Below, in pieces: positions 8,460 to 18,086 of a DNA stretch of 64,000 bases (position 1 is the stretch's first letter; every line of letters starts with the position of its first letter). The notes below the pieces were generated by a model. The model saw only the letters and a program-made list of their open reading frames with translations. It was not told the origin of the DNA and made no database searches. The translations under genes and the position numbers were made by a program. This DNA is from Mesorhizobium huakuii (GTDB lineage: Bacteria; Pseudomonadota; Alphaproteobacteria; Rhizobiales; Rhizobiaceae). The stretch is taken from positions 5,328,001 to 5,392,000 of the forward strand of contig NZ_CP050296.1 of the NCBI RefSeq assembly GCF_014189455.1. The letters are read 5' to 3'.

Positions 8460-9668
8460 GTGTTCCTGCCCAATCGCAATGCCTTGCACGGCAAGCCGCT
8501 CGATGCGGCCGACGCCGAAACTCTCGGGATTGCTGGTGCCGACACGGTCGAGCGCTTTCTTGCCCATCGTGACAATCACGTGATGACCCCGCTGCACGCG
8601 CTGCCGGCGCTGGCGGGCGAACTCGGCCTCGCTGCGCTGCATGTCAAGGATGAGGGCTTTCGTCTCGGCCTCGGCAGCTTCAAGGCGCTGGGCGGCGCCT
8701 ATGCTGTCTTGCGCCTGGTGCTGGAGGAGGCAAGCAAACGGCTTGGCGGTACGATGGATGTCGAGGATCTTGACAGGTCCGATGTTCGCTCGGTCGCCGC
8801 AAAGATGACTTTTGCCTGCGCCACCGACGGCAATCACGGCCGCTCTGTCGCGCAAGGCGCCGAACTTGCCGGCGCCAGGGCCGTGATCTTTGTCCATGCC
8901 GGTGTCAGCGACGAGCGCATCTCGGCAATCGCCCGCTACGGCGCCGAGATGGTCAATGTCGATGGCAATTACGACGACTCGGTCAGGCAAGCCGCGAATG
9001 TCGCGGCCGAGAAGGGCTGGACCGTGGTGTCGGATACGTCGTGGCCGGGCTATGAGCGCATTCCCGGCCTGGTGATGCAGGGCTATACCGCGATCGTTCG
9101 CGAAGCGCTGCAACAGATGCGCGAACCGCCGACCCACGTCTTCGTCCAGGCCGGCGTCGGCGGCATTGCTGCCGCGATGGCCGGCCATCTCGCCATTGTG
9201 CTTGGCGATGCCAGGCCAACCTTCATCGTCGTCGAGCCGTCACGCGCGGCCTGCATTGTCGCGGCTGCCCAGGCAGGGCATGTGGTCAAGGTGGCGCACG
9301 ACCAGCCGACGGTCATGGCCATGCTTGAATGCTACGAGGCCTCGCAGGTCGCCTGGCGAGTGCTGGCGCGGGCCGCCGACGCCTTCATGACCGTGGACGA
9401 GGACGACGCCATCGCGGTGATGCGGCGGTTGGCACGGCCCGCCGGCAGCGATCCGGTCATCGTCGCCGGCGAGAGCGGCGGCGTCGGCCTTGCCGGACTG
9501 CTTCACGCGATGGCCGAAAACAAAAGCGATCTCTGCCTCGACGGCAAATCCCGCGTGCTGGTGATCAACACCGAAGGCGCCACCGACCCGCATCGCTATG
9601 CCGAGCTGGTCGGCATGAGCCCGGCCGATGTGCTGGCCGGCAAACTGGTTGCCGAGGCAACATCATGA
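8460..9668 (+). CDS. dpaL: Diaminopropionate ammonia-lyase (PLP-dependent)
   Basis: A 402-residue fold-type II PLP enzyme. The Schiff-base lysine is Lys75 in LGSFKALGGAYA, followed by TFACATDGNHGRSVAQ (substrate loop) and the glycine-rich phosphate cup QAGVGGIAAAM; this combination and length match diaminopropionate ammonia-lyases such as E. coli YgeX, which convert 2,3-diaminopropionate to pyruvate and two ammonia. The start is GTG with AAGGAG eight bases upstream. Its stop overlaps the next gene by four bases (ATGA). Together with two M20 hydrolases downstream and a divergent Lrp regulator it forms a catabolic operon. Confidence 0.9.
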   Translation: MFLPNRNALHGKPLDAADAETLGIAGADTVERFLAHRDNHVMTPLHALPALAGELGLAALHVKDEGFRLGLGSFKALGGAYAVLRLVLEEASKRLGGTMDVEDLDRSDVRSVAAKMTFACATDGNHGRSVAQGAELAGARAVIFVHAGVSDERISAIARYGAEMVNVDGNYDDSVRQAANVAAEKGWTVVSDTSWPGYERIPGLVMQGYTAIVREALQQMREPPTHVFVQAGVGGIAAAMAGHLAIVLGDARPTFIVVEPSRAACIVAAAQAGHVVKVAHDQPTVMAMLECYEASQVAWRVLARAADAFMTVDEDDAIAVMRRLARPAGSDPVIVAGESGGVGLAGLLHAMAENKSDLCLDGKSRVLVINTEGATDPHRYAELVGMSPADVLAGKLVAEATS

Positions 9669-10897
9669 TCGCGGTCGATGCACAGCGCTTGCTTGGCCGC
9701 ATCCGCGAACTCGGCGCCATTGGCCGCGACGGCGAAGGCAGGCTGACCCGGCTGGCCGCCTCCGACACCGACAGACAGGGCCGCGACCTCTTCGTCGGCT
9801 GGCTGCGCCAGGCTGGGCTCGATGTCGCCATCGACCGCATCGGCAACATTTTCGGCATCTGGCAAAATGCCAGCAATGCAGGCAGGGCACCGCTGCTCAT
9901 CGGCTCGCACATCGACACCGTCATCGACGCCGGCATCTATGATGGATGCTACGGCGTGCTTGCCGGGCTGGAGGTGATCGAGACGCTGAAGGCGTCTGGC
10001 CTTTCGCCGTCGCGCCCGCTCGCTGTCGCGGCCTTCACCAATGAGGAAGGCGTGCGCTTCTCTCCCGACATGATGGGATCGCTGGTCCATGCCGGCGGCG
10101 TCGATGTCGAAGCGGCACTCGCCGCTGTCGGGACCGACGGCAGCACGCTCGGGCAGGAACTGGCCCGCATCGGTTATGCGGGCGAGCGCGAACCCGGTTT
10201 TCTCAAGCCGCACATCTATGTCGAACTGCATATCGAACAGGGGCCGGTTCTGGAGCGCGAAGGCATCCCGATCGGCGCGGTTGAGAACCTGCAAGGCATC
10301 TCCTGGCAGCGCATCACCCTCGATGGTGTCGCCAACCACGCCGGCACCACGCCGATGTCAATGCGCTGCGACGCCGGATATGCCGCGGCACGCGTGATCA
10401 CCTTTCTGCACGACAAGGCGGCGGCGTCCAATTCGCCAACGGTTGTCACCGTCGGCACGATGCGCTTCGAGCCCAACGCCATCAACGTCATTCCATCGCG
10501 CGCGGTCTTCACCGTCGATCTGCGCGATCCCGACGAGCAGCGCCTGCAGGCGCAGGAGGCGGCACTGGCCGCCTTTTTGGAACAGCTCGTCGCCGAGGGC
10601 ATCACGGTGACGGTCGAAAGGCTGGCGCGCTTCGAGCCGGTTGTCTTCGACGGCCGGGTCGTCGAACTGATCGAGGCCGCCGCAAGGAAGCGCGGGCTTG
10701 CCTCGCGGCGCTTGACCTCGGGCGCCGGCCATGACGCGCAGATGATCGCGCGCACCGCGCCGGCGGCGATGATCTTCGTGCCCAGCGCCGGAGGCATCAG
10801 CCACAGTCCGCGCGAGCACACCGAAGATGCTGAGCTTGTTGCCGGCGCCAACATCCTGCTTGATGTCATCGCTGAACTTGCCGAACTCGAAGGCTGA
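9665..10897 (+). CDS. M20-family Zn-dependent amidase/carbamoylase (hydantoinase-carbamoylase type), 410 aa
   Basis: Binuclear metal ligands of the N-carbamoyl-L-amino-acid hydrolase/allantoate amidohydrolase branch are visible: GSHIDTV, DGCYGVLAG, NEEGVRF, ELHIEQGPVLE and SPREHT near the end. The GISWQRITLDGVANHAG stretch is the dimerisation-domain start of that branch. Members remove a carbamoyl or ureido group from an amino-acid nitrogen. Translationally coupled to dpaL (ATGA overlap), so the natural reading is that it unmasks a substrate for dpaL, for example an N-carbamoyl or N-acyl diaminopropionate. This chemistry is inferred from context and not provable from the sequence. Confidence 0.85.
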   Translation: MIAVDAQRLLGRIRELGAIGRDGEGRLTRLAASDTDRQGRDLFVGWLRQAGLDVAIDRIGNIFGIWQNASNAGRAPLLIGSHIDTVIDAGIYDGCYGVLAGLEVIETLKASGLSPSRPLAVAAFTNEEGVRFSPDMMGSLVHAGGVDVEAALAAVGTDGSTLGQELARIGYAGEREPGFLKPHIYVELHIEQGPVLEREGIPIGAVENLQGISWQRITLDGVANHAGTTPMSMRCDAGYAAARVITFLHDKAAASNSPTVVTVGTMRFEPNAINVIPSRAVFTVDLRDPDEQRLQAQEAALAAFLEQLVAEGITVTVERLARFEPVVFDGRVVELIEAAARKRGLASRRLTSGAGHDAQMIARTAPAAMIFVPSAGGISHSPREHTEDAELVAGANILLDVIAELAELEG

Positions 10898-10901
10898 AGA
10901 C

Positions 10902-12062
10902 ATGGCTGAACTCGATCCAGAAACGCTGAAGCGCGAGATGACCGCCTGGCGGCGCGACCTGCATGCACACCCGGAATTCGGCTTCGAGGAGACACGCACC
11001 GCGGCCTTCGTTGCCGCCAAGCTGCGCGAATTCGGCCTCGACGATGTCACGGAGGGTGTCGGCGGCACAGGTGTCGTCGGCACGCTGAAGCGCGGCACCG
11101 GCAACCGCGCTATTGCGCTCCGGGCCGACATGGATGCGCTGCGCATAGCAGAGCAATCGGCCGCGCCATACCGCTCCGGCAATCCCGGGGTGATGCATGC
11201 CTGCGGCCATGACGGCCACACCGCCATGCTGCTCGGTGCCGCAAAGCTGCTCGCCGGCGAGGGCGGTTTCGACGGCACCGTGCGCTTCATCTTCCAGCCG
11301 GCCGAGGAGTGGGGCAGGGGCGCGTTGGCCATGCTCGACGATGGCCTGATGCAGCGCTTCCCCTTCGACGAGATTTTTGGCCTGCACAACATGCCCGGCC
11401 TGCCTGTCGGGCATTTCGAGACCCGAGCCGGCCCGATAATGTCGGCCGAGGACAACTTCGAGATCGTACTGAGGGGCCTCGGCGGCCACGCGGCGCGGCC
11501 GCATTCGGGCAACGAAACGCTGGTCGCCGCTTGCGCGCTGGTCACCAATCTGCAGACCATCGTCTCGCGCCGGCTGAGCCCGGCCGACATAGCGGTGGTT
11601 TCGGTGACCGAATTGATCACCGACGGCACCCGCAATGCATTACCCGGTCTTGCCCGCATCCTTGGCGATGCGCGCAGCTTCCGCCCCGAGGTCAGCGCCG
11701 CGATCGAACGCCAGATGCGCATCATCGCCGAGGGCACCGCTGCCGCCTACAACGTTGCCGCCGAGGTGAACTACAGCAGAGAATTTGTGCCTTTGCGCAA
11801 CGACGCCGAACTGGTCGACGCGGCCTTCGCCGCCGCCAGGAGCGTTTTCGAACCCGGCAATATCGCAATTGCCCGCGAGCCGATGACAGCGTCGGAGGAT
11901 TTCGCTCGCTTTCTTGACCACGTGCCGGGCTGTTTCGTCTTCCTCGGCAATGGCGAGGCCTCGGCACCCCTCCATAATTCCAGCTACGACTTCAATGATG
12001 ACGGACTGGTGTTCGGCACGAATTTCCATGTCGCCATCGCCAGGCAACGGCTTGGGGTTTGA
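10902..12062 (+). CDS. M20-family amidohydrolase (hippurate hydrolase/aminoacylase type), 386 aa
   Basis: The metal-site motifs ALRADMDAL, HACGHDGHTAML and FQPAEEWGRGA, with the lid-domain stretch GGHAARPH and C-terminal MTASEDFARFLD, place it in the M20D aminoacylase/hippuricase group, which hydrolyse N-acyl amino acids. It starts four bases after the previous stop and ends the operon before a strong hairpin. As the third gene with dpaL it could deacylate an N-acyl diaminopropionate. Sequence alone does not say which acyl group. Confidence 0.87.
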   Translation: MAELDPETLKREMTAWRRDLHAHPEFGFEETRTAAFVAAKLREFGLDDVTEGVGGTGVVGTLKRGTGNRAIALRADMDALRIAEQSAAPYRSGNPGVMHACGHDGHTAMLLGAAKLLAGEGGFDGTVRFIFQPAEEWGRGALAMLDDGLMQRFPFDEIFGLHNMPGLPVGHFETRAGPIMSAEDNFEIVLRGLGGHAARPHSGNETLVAACALVTNLQTIVSRRLSPADIAVVSVTELITDGTRNALPGLARILGDARSFRPEVSAAIERQMRIIAEGTAAAYNVAAEVNYSREFVPLRNDAELVDAAFAAARSVFEPGNIAIAREPMTASEDFARFLDHVPGCFVFLGNGEASAPLHNSSYDFNDDGLVFGTNFHVAIARQRLGV

Positions 12063-12184
12063 CAGCCCTGTCGGCGCTTTTGCGGGGGAAAACGCCCGGA
12101 AAAGGCCGAAATCCGCGATCCCGGATGACGCAGCGGCAAGACTCAGCTAACCTATGTTGTGCGGCGGACCTGATTTATCCGCTT

Positions 12185-12218
12185 GGCCGGCGCCTTCTCC
12201 TCCCAAGCGGCGCCGGCC
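12185..12218 (+). terminator. Terminator-like hairpin after the dpaL operon
   Basis: Perfect ten-base arms GGCCGGCGCC and GGCGCCGGCC with a 14-base loop, then TTCTTC. It lies 122 bases beyond the last stop codon of the operon. The T tract is broken, so termination may be partial. Confidence 0.6.
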
Positions 12219-12241
12219 TTCTTCGTTGAGACGCTTGGCTG

Positions 12242-12266
12242 CTAAATTAGAGCTCATTAAATTTAG
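12242..12266. repeat. AT-rich inverted repeat
   Basis: Arms CTAAATT and AATTTAG separated by 11 bases, in front of the small gene that follows. A candidate operator or simple dyad; no supporting context. Confidence 0.3.
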
Positions 12267-12343
12267 AATATTCGCACTTGCCGGAAGTTAGGGTCTTGCT
12301 GGCATAGAAGCCGCCAGTCTTTGGGGTGGTTGCGGGAAGACGG

Positions 12344-12544
12344 ATGCACGGGCGAAGCTGGATAAAGGCGTTGCGCCAGAACGAGGCGCGGCAGGTGCGT
12401 GCGCGCATCGCCGAACTCGAAAGAAACCTGACGGCTGCGTCCGCGTCCCGGGGCCGTCAGCAGCGACAGGAAGCTGGGCACGAACTGCGCAACGCCAAGT
12501 TCCGGCTCGAGCGCCTTGAGGAATGCATCGCGGCAATGCCATGA
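12344..12544 (+). CDS. Small charged coiled-coil hypothetical protein (66 aa)
   Basis: Starting at ATG 12344, which has GGGAAG a few bases upstream, the protein begins MHGRSWIKALRQNEARQ and is almost entirely helical, with heptad-like spacing of leucine, isoleucine and alanine among arginine and glutamate (RARIAELERNL, HELRNAKFRLERLEE). An in-frame GTG at 12326 would add six residues. No family recognised. Confidence rests on composition and start site only. Confidence 0.45.
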   Translation: MHGRSWIKALRQNEARQVRARIAELERNLTAASASRGRQQRQEAGHELRNAKFRLERLEECIAAMP

Positions 12545-12577
12545 GGTTCCGACTGCAACCTCGTTGCACCGAACACC

Positions 12578-12725
12578 TTACTTGCCGACAGTCTCTGCGT
12601 TCATGACAGGATTGTCGGCGTAGGAGCTTTGTTCGGCACCAGGAGCCTTGGTCGGTGGCAGTTTGTTGTCGCAGGCCGAGACAGCCAAAGCCACCAGAAC
12701 GAGGATTAATCCTAGCTTTTTTCAT
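12578..12725 (-). pseudogene. Small lipoprotein with a frameshift in an A6 run after the start codon
   Basis: ATG at 12725 is preceded by GGAGG at ideal distance and followed by six A residues. In the frame of the ATG the product is nonsense, but shifting by one base (as if the run had five A) gives MKKLGLILVLVALAVSAC, a textbook lipoprotein signal with lipobox VSAC, then DNKLPPTKAPGAEQSSYADN and a stop after about 49 codons. The downstream part is thus a real small lipoprotein of rhizobial type. Either the run length is a sequencing error, the gene is disrupted, or expression needs slippage on the A run. Function of such lipoproteins is unknown. Confidence 0.6.
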
Positions 12726-12853
12726 CGCTACCGCCTCCAATCTACAACGAGCCTCCAGTTTCAAAACGAGGCGATGTTGGTTTGGTTGCGAACCAGCGTT
12801 GAGGGAACAAAACGCCATGCCTGCGGTTGATCTCTATTAGAGGAGACCGCAGC

Positions 12854-13027
12854 ATGATCCGTTTGCTTCTGGCCGGCACCTTTGCCTTTCTCACCTACCG
12901 CCTCGCGCGCAGGATGATCGATGACGTGCCCGGCGACATCGATCCCCTGTTGCTGCCCGCATCGAGAAGTGACCGCGACGCTCTGCGCCGCCAATCGGCG
13001 GCCATGGGTGTCGATCCCCGGCGCTAA
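12854..13027 (+). CDS. Small single-pass membrane hypothetical protein (57 aa)
   Basis: The N-terminal stretch MIRLLLAGTFAFLTYRLA forms one membrane helix or uncleaved signal, followed by a polar tail rich in aspartate and arginine. AGAGGAG lies at a proper distance upstream of the ATG, which is why I start here and not at the ATG at 12827. No family is recognised. It lies upstream of the helicase gene. Confidence 0.5.
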   Translation: MIRLLLAGTFAFLTYRLARRMIDDVPGDIDPLLLPASRSDRDALRRQSAAMGVDPRR

Positions 13028-13081
13028 TTCGTCGTGCCGCTTCTTTGTTGCGAACAAAGCGGAAACGATGCTTGATGGGCG

Positions 13082-15175
13082 ATGAACCTCGCCGCCCATG
13101 ATTCGACCTTTGTGGAATCGACTGCCCAGCCCGCCTATCTCGCGCGGCTGAATGACGCCCAACGTCAGGCCGTCGAGCATGGCGACGGCAGGATCGCCGG
13201 TCCCTTGCTGGTCATTGCCGGCGCCGGCTCGGGCAAGACCAACACGCTGGCACATCGCGTCGCTCATTTGATCGTCAAGGGCGCCGACCCGCGCCGCATC
13301 CTGCTAATGACCTTTTCGCGGCGCGCCGCCTCCGAAATGGCCAAGCGCGTCGAGCGCATCGCCGGCGAGGTGCTCGGCCGTGACGCCGCGGTCATCACCG
13401 ATGCGCTGACCTGGGCCGGCACCTTTCACGGCATCGGTGCGCGGCTGTTGCGCGACTATGCGCTGGAGATCGGCCTCGATCCGGCCTTCACCATCCATGA
13501 CCGCGAGGATTCGGCCGACCTGATGAATCTCGTGCGCCACGAACTCGGCTTCTCCAAGACGGAGGCGCGCTTTCCGACCAAAGGCACCTGCCTTGCCATC
13601 TATTCGCGCGCCGTCAACGCGCAGGCGCCGCTCGGCGAAGTGCTAGGCTCCGCCTTCCCCTGGTGTGCCGGCTGGGCCGAGCAGTTGAAACAGCTGTTCG
13701 CCGGTTACGTCGAGGCCAAGCAGGCGCAGAACGTGCTCGATTACGACGATCTGCTGCTCTACTGGGCGCAGATGGCGGCCGAGCCGGAAATCGCGGCGCA
13801 TCTGGGCGGGCGTTTCGACCACGTGCTGGTCGACGAATACCAGGACACCAACCGGCTGCAGGCTTCGATCCTGATGGCACTCAAACCCGACGGCGCCGGG
13901 CTGACGGTGGTCGGCGACGATGCGCAGTCGATCTATTCCTTCCGTGCCGCCGAGGTGCGCAACATCCTCGACTTCCCCAACCAATTCGCGCAGGCCGCCC
14001 ATGTGGTGATGCTGGAGCGCAATTACCGCTCGACCGAGACCATTCTGGCCGCCGCCAATGCGGTCATCGGCGAGGCCTCGGAGCGTTTTACGAAGAACCT
14101 TTGGTCGGAGCGCAAATCAACCGACAAGCCAAGGCTGGTAACCGTGCGCGACGAGGTCGAGCAGGCCAACTTCGTCTGCGACACGATCCTCGCCGAGCGA
14201 GAGGCCGGCACGGCGCTGAAATCGCAGGCGGTGCTGTTTCGCGCCTCGCACCACAGTGGGCCGCTCGAAATCGAGCTGACGCGGCGCAACATTCCCTTCG
14301 TCAAGTTCGGTGGCCTGAAATTCCTCGATGCCGCGCACGTCAAGGATGTGCTGGCGGTGCTGCGCTTTGCCGAAAACCCGCGCGACCGCGTCGCCGGTTT
14401 CCGCGTGCTGCAGCTGATGCCGGGCATTGGCCCTTCAGCTGCCGGACAGATTGTCGAGACGATGACCACGGCGCTGGATGAGGCGATGGGCCTCGCCGGC
14501 TGGCGGCCGCCGCAGCGCGCGGCGGATGACTGGCCGGGCTTCGTCTCGCTCTATGCCGGCCTGCGGGCCGGCGCCAAATGGCCGGCCGATCTAGAGCAGG
14601 TCAGGCTGTGGTACGAGCCGCATCTGGAGCGCATCCACGAGGACGCGATCACCCGGCGCGCCGACCTTTTGCAACTCGAGCAGATCGGCTCGGGTTACGC
14701 CTCGCGCGAACGCTTCCTGACCGAACTGACGCTCGATCCGCCGGACGCGACCAGCGACCAGGCCGGACCGCCGCATCGCGACGAGGATTATCTGATCCTG
14801 TCGACCATCCACTCGGCCAAGGGCCAGGAGTGGAAGAATGTCTTCGTGCTCAATACGGTCGATGGCTGCATTCCGGCCGATCTCGGCGTCGGCACCAAGG
14901 AGGATATCGAGGAGGAGCGCCGGCTGCTCTACGTGGCGATGACGCGGGCCAAGGACAATCTCAACCTCGTCATGCCGCAGCGTTTCTTTCCGCACGGCCA
15001 GGCGGCGCGCGGCGACCGCCACCTCTATGCCTCGCGCACCCGCTTCATCCCGGCCTCGATCCTCGCCGCGTTCCAGCAGGTGTTGTGGCCGAGCGCGCAA
15101 GCGGCGCAAGGCAGGGCGCCCCGGCCGGAAGTGCGCGTCGATATCGGCGCGCGCATGCGCGGCATGTGGAAATAG
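13082..15175 (+). CDS. UvrD/Rep-family ATP-dependent DNA helicase, 697 aa
   Basis: Superfamily 1A motifs occur in order: Q motif LNDAQRQAV, motif [14 protein letters not shown], Ia [40 protein letters not shown] region [26 protein letters not shown] and [16 protein letters not shown]. At 697 residues it matches the short UvrD-like helicases of rhizobia that are separate from the 800-plus residue UvrD. It should translocate 3' to 5' on single-stranded DNA; the repair or replication pathway is not indicated. dapB follows after eight bases, so the two are probably co-transcribed. Confidence 0.92.
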   Translation: MNLAAHDSTFVESTAQPAYLARLNDAQRQAVEHGDGRIAGPLLVIAGAGSGKTNTLAHRVAHLIVKGADPRRILLMTFSRRAASEMAKRVERIAGEVLGRDAAVITDALTWAGTFHGIGARLLRDYALEIGLDPAFTIHDREDSADLMNLVRHELGFSKTEARFPTKGTCLAIYSRAVNAQAPLGEVLGSAFPWCAGWAEQLKQLFAGYVEAKQAQNVLDYDDLLLYWAQMAAEPEIAAHLGGRFDHVLVDEYQDTNRLQASILMALKPDGAGLTVVGDDAQSIYSFRAAEVRNILDFPNQFAQAAHVVMLERNYRSTETILAAANAVIGEASERFTKNLWSERKSTDKPRLVTVRDEVEQANFVCDTILAEREAGTALKSQAVLFRASHHSGPLEIELTRRNIPFVKFGGLKFLDAAHVKDVLAVLRFAENPRDRVAGFRVLQLMPGIGPSAAGQIVETMTTALDEAMGLAGWRPPQRAADDWPGFVSLYAGLRAGAKWPADLEQVRLWYEPHLERIHEDAITRRADLLQLEQIGSGYASRERFLTELTLDPPDATSDQAGPPHRDEDYLILSTIHSAKGQEWKNVFVLNTVDGCIPADLGVGTKEDIEEERRLLYVAMTRAKDNLNLVMPQRFFPHGQAARGDRHLYASRTRFIPASILAAFQQVLWPSAQAAQGRAPRPEVRVDIGARMRGMWK

Positions 15176-15183
15176 CTGAAATT

Positions 15184-15960
15184 ATGTCCCAACCGCCGAT
15201 CCGGATTGCCCTCGCCGGCGCGCTGGGACGCATGGGCCGCCAGATGGCGGAGGCTGTGCAGGCCCATCCGCGGCTGGCGCTCGTTGCACGCTTCCACCGG
15301 CCAGGCAATGCGGGCGATGGGCTGGTGAGCCGCGACGAGGCGCTTGCCTTGGCCGATGTAGTGATCGATTTCACCACACCGGCCGCCTCCGCCGATCTGG
15401 CGAGCTTCTGTGCGAAGCGCGGCGGACCGGCCCTGGTGATCGGCTCGACCGGTTTCGATGCCGCCGAACTGGCGGCAATCGCCAACGCCGCGAAAACGAT
15501 TCCCATCGTCCGCTCCGGCAGTTTTTCGCTCGGGCTCAACATGCTGGTCGGGCTGGTCGAGCAGGCGGCGAGGGCACTCGCTGCCGAAGATTGGGATGCA
15601 GAGATTTTCGAGGCGCATCATCGCCACAAGATCGACGCGCCGTCGGGCACCGCGCTGATGCTGGGCCAGGCCGTTGCCGGTGGACGCGGCGTCGAACCGG
15701 ACGCGGTCGCAAGGCGCGTTCGCGACGGCGTCACCGGTGCGCGTCCGGCCGGCGAGATCGGTTTTGCAGTGGTTCGCGGCGGCAGCATCATCGGCGAGCA
15801 CAGCGTCAGCTTCTGTGCCGAAGGCGAGCTTGTTACTCTGTCGCATGCGGCCGGCGACCGCATCATGTTCGCCCGTGGCGCCATTGCCGCGGCACTTTGG
15901 GTGGCGGGACGCTCGCCCGGCGAATACGATATGCGCGACGTTCTTGGGCTGAACGATTGA
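15184..15960 (+). CDS. dapB: 4-hydroxy-tetrahydrodipicolinate reductase
   Basis: NAD(P)H-dependent reductase of the diaminopimelate/lysine pathway, needed for peptidoglycan and lysine. The dinucleotide motif GALGRMG is at residues 12-18 and the catalytic signature [12 protein letters not shown] at residues 145-156, containing the proton-donor histidine and substrate lysine. Length of 258 residues is slightly short for the family (about 270). It directly follows the helicase gene. Because dapB is usually single copy this is probably the housekeeping gene, although this version is somewhat divergent and another copy elsewhere cannot be excluded. Confidence 0.9.
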   Translation: MSQPPIRIALAGALGRMGRQMAEAVQAHPRLALVARFHRPGNAGDGLVSRDEALALADVVIDFTTPAASADLASFCAKRGGPALVIGSTGFDAAELAAIANAAKTIPIVRSGSFSLGLNMLVGLVEQAARALAAEDWDAEIFEAHHRHKIDAPSGTALMLGQAVAGGRGVEPDAVARRVRDGVTGARPAGEIGFAVVRGGSIIGEHSVSFCAEGELVTLSHAAGDRIMFARGAIAAALWVAGRSPGEYDMRDVLGLND

Positions 15961-16146
15961 GCAGGCGTGCGTTGTCGCGGCATGTTCGCTAGCCGCGGCT
16001 TACCAATCCGTAAGCTTTGATTTTCAGCTTTTCCTTGAAAGCTGGATGAAAGGTTGGTGCCATAACTGTTGACTGGCGTCCCCATATTGTCGCGCAAAAG
16101 CGATGGGAGAGAGAGGGGCGCGGTAAACGAACAAAGGGAAGAGGCC

Positions 16147-17160
16147 ATGTCGCTCGCGCGAATTCTGCTTGATTCAGCCGCCACAACCGCACTCGTCGCC
16201 ACCATGGCCTTGTCCGCGCCATCCGCACGCGCCGACGAAAAAATCTCCATCATGGTCGGCGGTTACGAGAAACAGATTTATCTGCCCGCCAAGCTGACCG
16301 AGGCGCTCGGCTACTTCAAGGACGAGGGCCTCGACGTCGAGTTGCTGAATGAACCGGCCGGCGTCGACGCCGAAAACGAGATGCTCGCCGGTGCCGTGCA
16401 AGGGGTTGTCGGCTTCTACGATCACTGCATCGATCTGCAGGCCAAGGGCAAATTCGTCGAATCCATCGTCCAGTTCAGTCAGGCGCCGGGCGAGGTCGAG
16501 CTGGTTTCGACGAAACATCCGGAGATCAAATCACCCGCCGACTTCAAGGGAAAGAGCCTGGGCGTGACCGGTCTGGGCTCATCGACGAATTTTCTTACGG
16601 AATATCTCGCCGTCAAGAACGGCTTGAAGCTCGGGGATTTCACCTCGGTTCCGGTTGGCGCCGGCACCACCTTCATCGCCGCCATGCAGCAGGACAAGAT
16701 CCAGGCCGGCATGACGACCGAGCCGACAATCACCCGCCTGCTGAAAACCGGCGAAGCGACCGTTCTTATCGATATGCGCACAATGGAGGGCACCAAGGCC
16801 GCGCTCGGCGGCACTTACCCGGCCGCATCCCTCTATATGCAGACCGACTGGGTCGAAGCGCATAAGGACATCGTGCAGAAGCTGGCCAATGCCTTCGTCA
16901 AGACGCAGAAGTTCATCAACACCCATAGCGGCGCCGAGATCGCCGACAAGATGCCGAAGGACTATTATGTCGGCGACAAGGAAGGCTACGTGAAGGCCCT
17001 CGATGCCGGCAAGGCAATGTTCACCCCCGACGGGATCATGCCTGCAGGTGGGCCGGAGACGGTGCTGACGGTTCTTTCAGCCTTCAAGAAGGAACTGCAG
17101 GGCAAGCAGATCGACCTCTCAAAGACCTACACCTCGGAATTCGTCAAGAACGCCAAGTAG
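16147..17160 (+). CDS. ABC transporter substrate-binding protein, SsuA/NMT1-like
   Basis: A 337-residue periplasmic protein with a signal peptide ending near SAPSARADEK and the NMT1/SsuA-like fold (ISIMVGGYEKQIYLPA, LLNEPAGVDAENEMLAGAV, GVTGLGSSTNFLTEYLA). Such proteins bind nitrate, sulfonates, thiamine pyrimidines, phthalate or other small molecules; the ligand is not evident. ATPase and permease genes follow, separated by a strong hairpin that would favour surplus of the binding protein. No adjacent enzyme hints at the ligand. Confidence 0.88.
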   Translation: MSLARILLDSAATTALVATMALSAPSARADEKISIMVGGYEKQIYLPAKLTEALGYFKDEGLDVELLNEPAGVDAENEMLAGAVQGVVGFYDHCIDLQAKGKFVESIVQFSQAPGEVELVSTKHPEIKSPADFKGKSLGVTGLGSSTNFLTEYLAVKNGLKLGDFTSVPVGAGTTFIAAMQQDKIQAGMTTEPTITRLLKTGEATVLIDMRTMEGTKAALGGTYPAASLYMQTDWVEAHKDIVQKLANAFVKTQKFINTHSGAEIADKMPKDYYVGDKEGYVKALDAGKAMFTPDGIMPAGGPETVLTVLSAFKKELQGKQIDLSKTYTSEFVKNAK

Positions 17161-17168
17161 CAGGCCGA

Positions 17169-17197
17169 GCCGGCGCGATGCGCGACATCGCGCCGGC
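17169..17197 (+). terminator. Intercistronic stem-loop after the binding-protein gene
   Basis: Twelve-base perfect arms GCCGGCGCGATG and CATCGCGCCGGC with a five-base loop and no T run. Hairpins in this position usually protect the binding-protein mRNA and reduce read-through to the ATPase and permease genes. Confidence 0.6.
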
Positions 17198-17265
17198 AAT
17201 CGTCAGCTCTTAATGTCCGGCGGCCCTGGCCGACGGCGGCGCCCGCTCGTATCTGGAGTTCCACC

Positions 17266-18075
17266 ATGGCCCCTGAAAAGACCACACCAGCGATTGAGCT
17301 GATCAATGTCAGCCGTCGCTTCCTCTCGCCCACCGGCAAATCGCTGACGGCGCTACGCGATTTCACCATGACCGTCGAGCGCGGCGAATTCGTCGCCGTC
17401 GTCGGCCCGACCGGTTGCGGTAAATCCACCACTCTCAACCTGGTCACTGGATTGGCAAGCCCAAGTGCCGGCGAGGTTCGTGTCATGGGCGCGCCGGTCA
17501 AGGGGATAGACCCGCGCATCGGTTTTGTTTTCCAGAGCGATGCTTTGTTCCCCTGGCGAACCGTGATCGAGAATGTGATGGCCGGCCCGCTTTTTCGCGG
17601 CAGGGCGAAGTCGGACGCCACGGCCGCGGCGCGCGACTGGCTGGCGCGCGTCGGCCTGTCGCGTTTCGAGCACCATTATCCGCACCAACTTTCCGGCGGT
17701 ATGCGCAAGCGCGTGGCGCTGGCCCAGACTTTCATAAACGGCCCGGAGATCCTGCTTATGGACGAGCCGTTTTCGGCGCTTGACGTACAGACGCGCGTGC
17801 TGATGCACGAGGAATTGCTGCGGCTGTGGTCGCAGGCAAAGGCTTCCGTGGTCTTCGTCACACATGACCTCGAAGAGGCGATTGCGCTCGCCGACAAGGT
17901 CTATGTCCTGACCGCCGGGCCGGCCACGGTAAAATCGGTCTACACGATTGATCTGCCGCGTCCGCGCGTCGTCGCCGATATCCGCTACGAGCAGAGCTTC
18001 ATCAATTACTCGCGCACGATCTGGGCCGACCTCAAGGAAGAGGTCGAGACCAGCTATGCGCGTGCGGCAGCCTGA
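17266..18075 (+). CDS. ABC transporter ATP-binding protein, SsuB/TauB/NrtD type
   Basis: A 269-residue ATPase with Walker [12 protein letters not shown]-loop [11 protein letters not shown], signature [12 protein letters not shown] and Walker [13 protein letters not shown]. The [10 protein letters not shown] segment and [14 protein letters not shown] are typical of the SsuB/TauB/NrtD group, matching the partner binding protein and permease. It lies at the cytoplasmic face, coupling ATP hydrolysis to import. The next gene begins 11 bases after its stop. Confidence 0.92.
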   Translation: MAPEKTTPAIELINVSRRFLSPTGKSLTALRDFTMTVERGEFVAVVGPTGCGKSTTLNLVTGLASPSAGEVRVMGAPVKGIDPRIGFVFQSDALFPWRTVIENVMAGPLFRGRAKSDATAAARDWLARVGLSRFEHHYPHQLSGGMRKRVALAQTFINGPEILLMDEPFSALDVQTRVLMHEELLRLWSQAKASVVFVTHDLEEAIALADKVYVLTAGPATVKSVYTIDLPRPRVVADIRYEQSFINYSRTIWADLKEEVETSYARAAA

Positions 18076-18086
18076 GGAGGAAAGCC

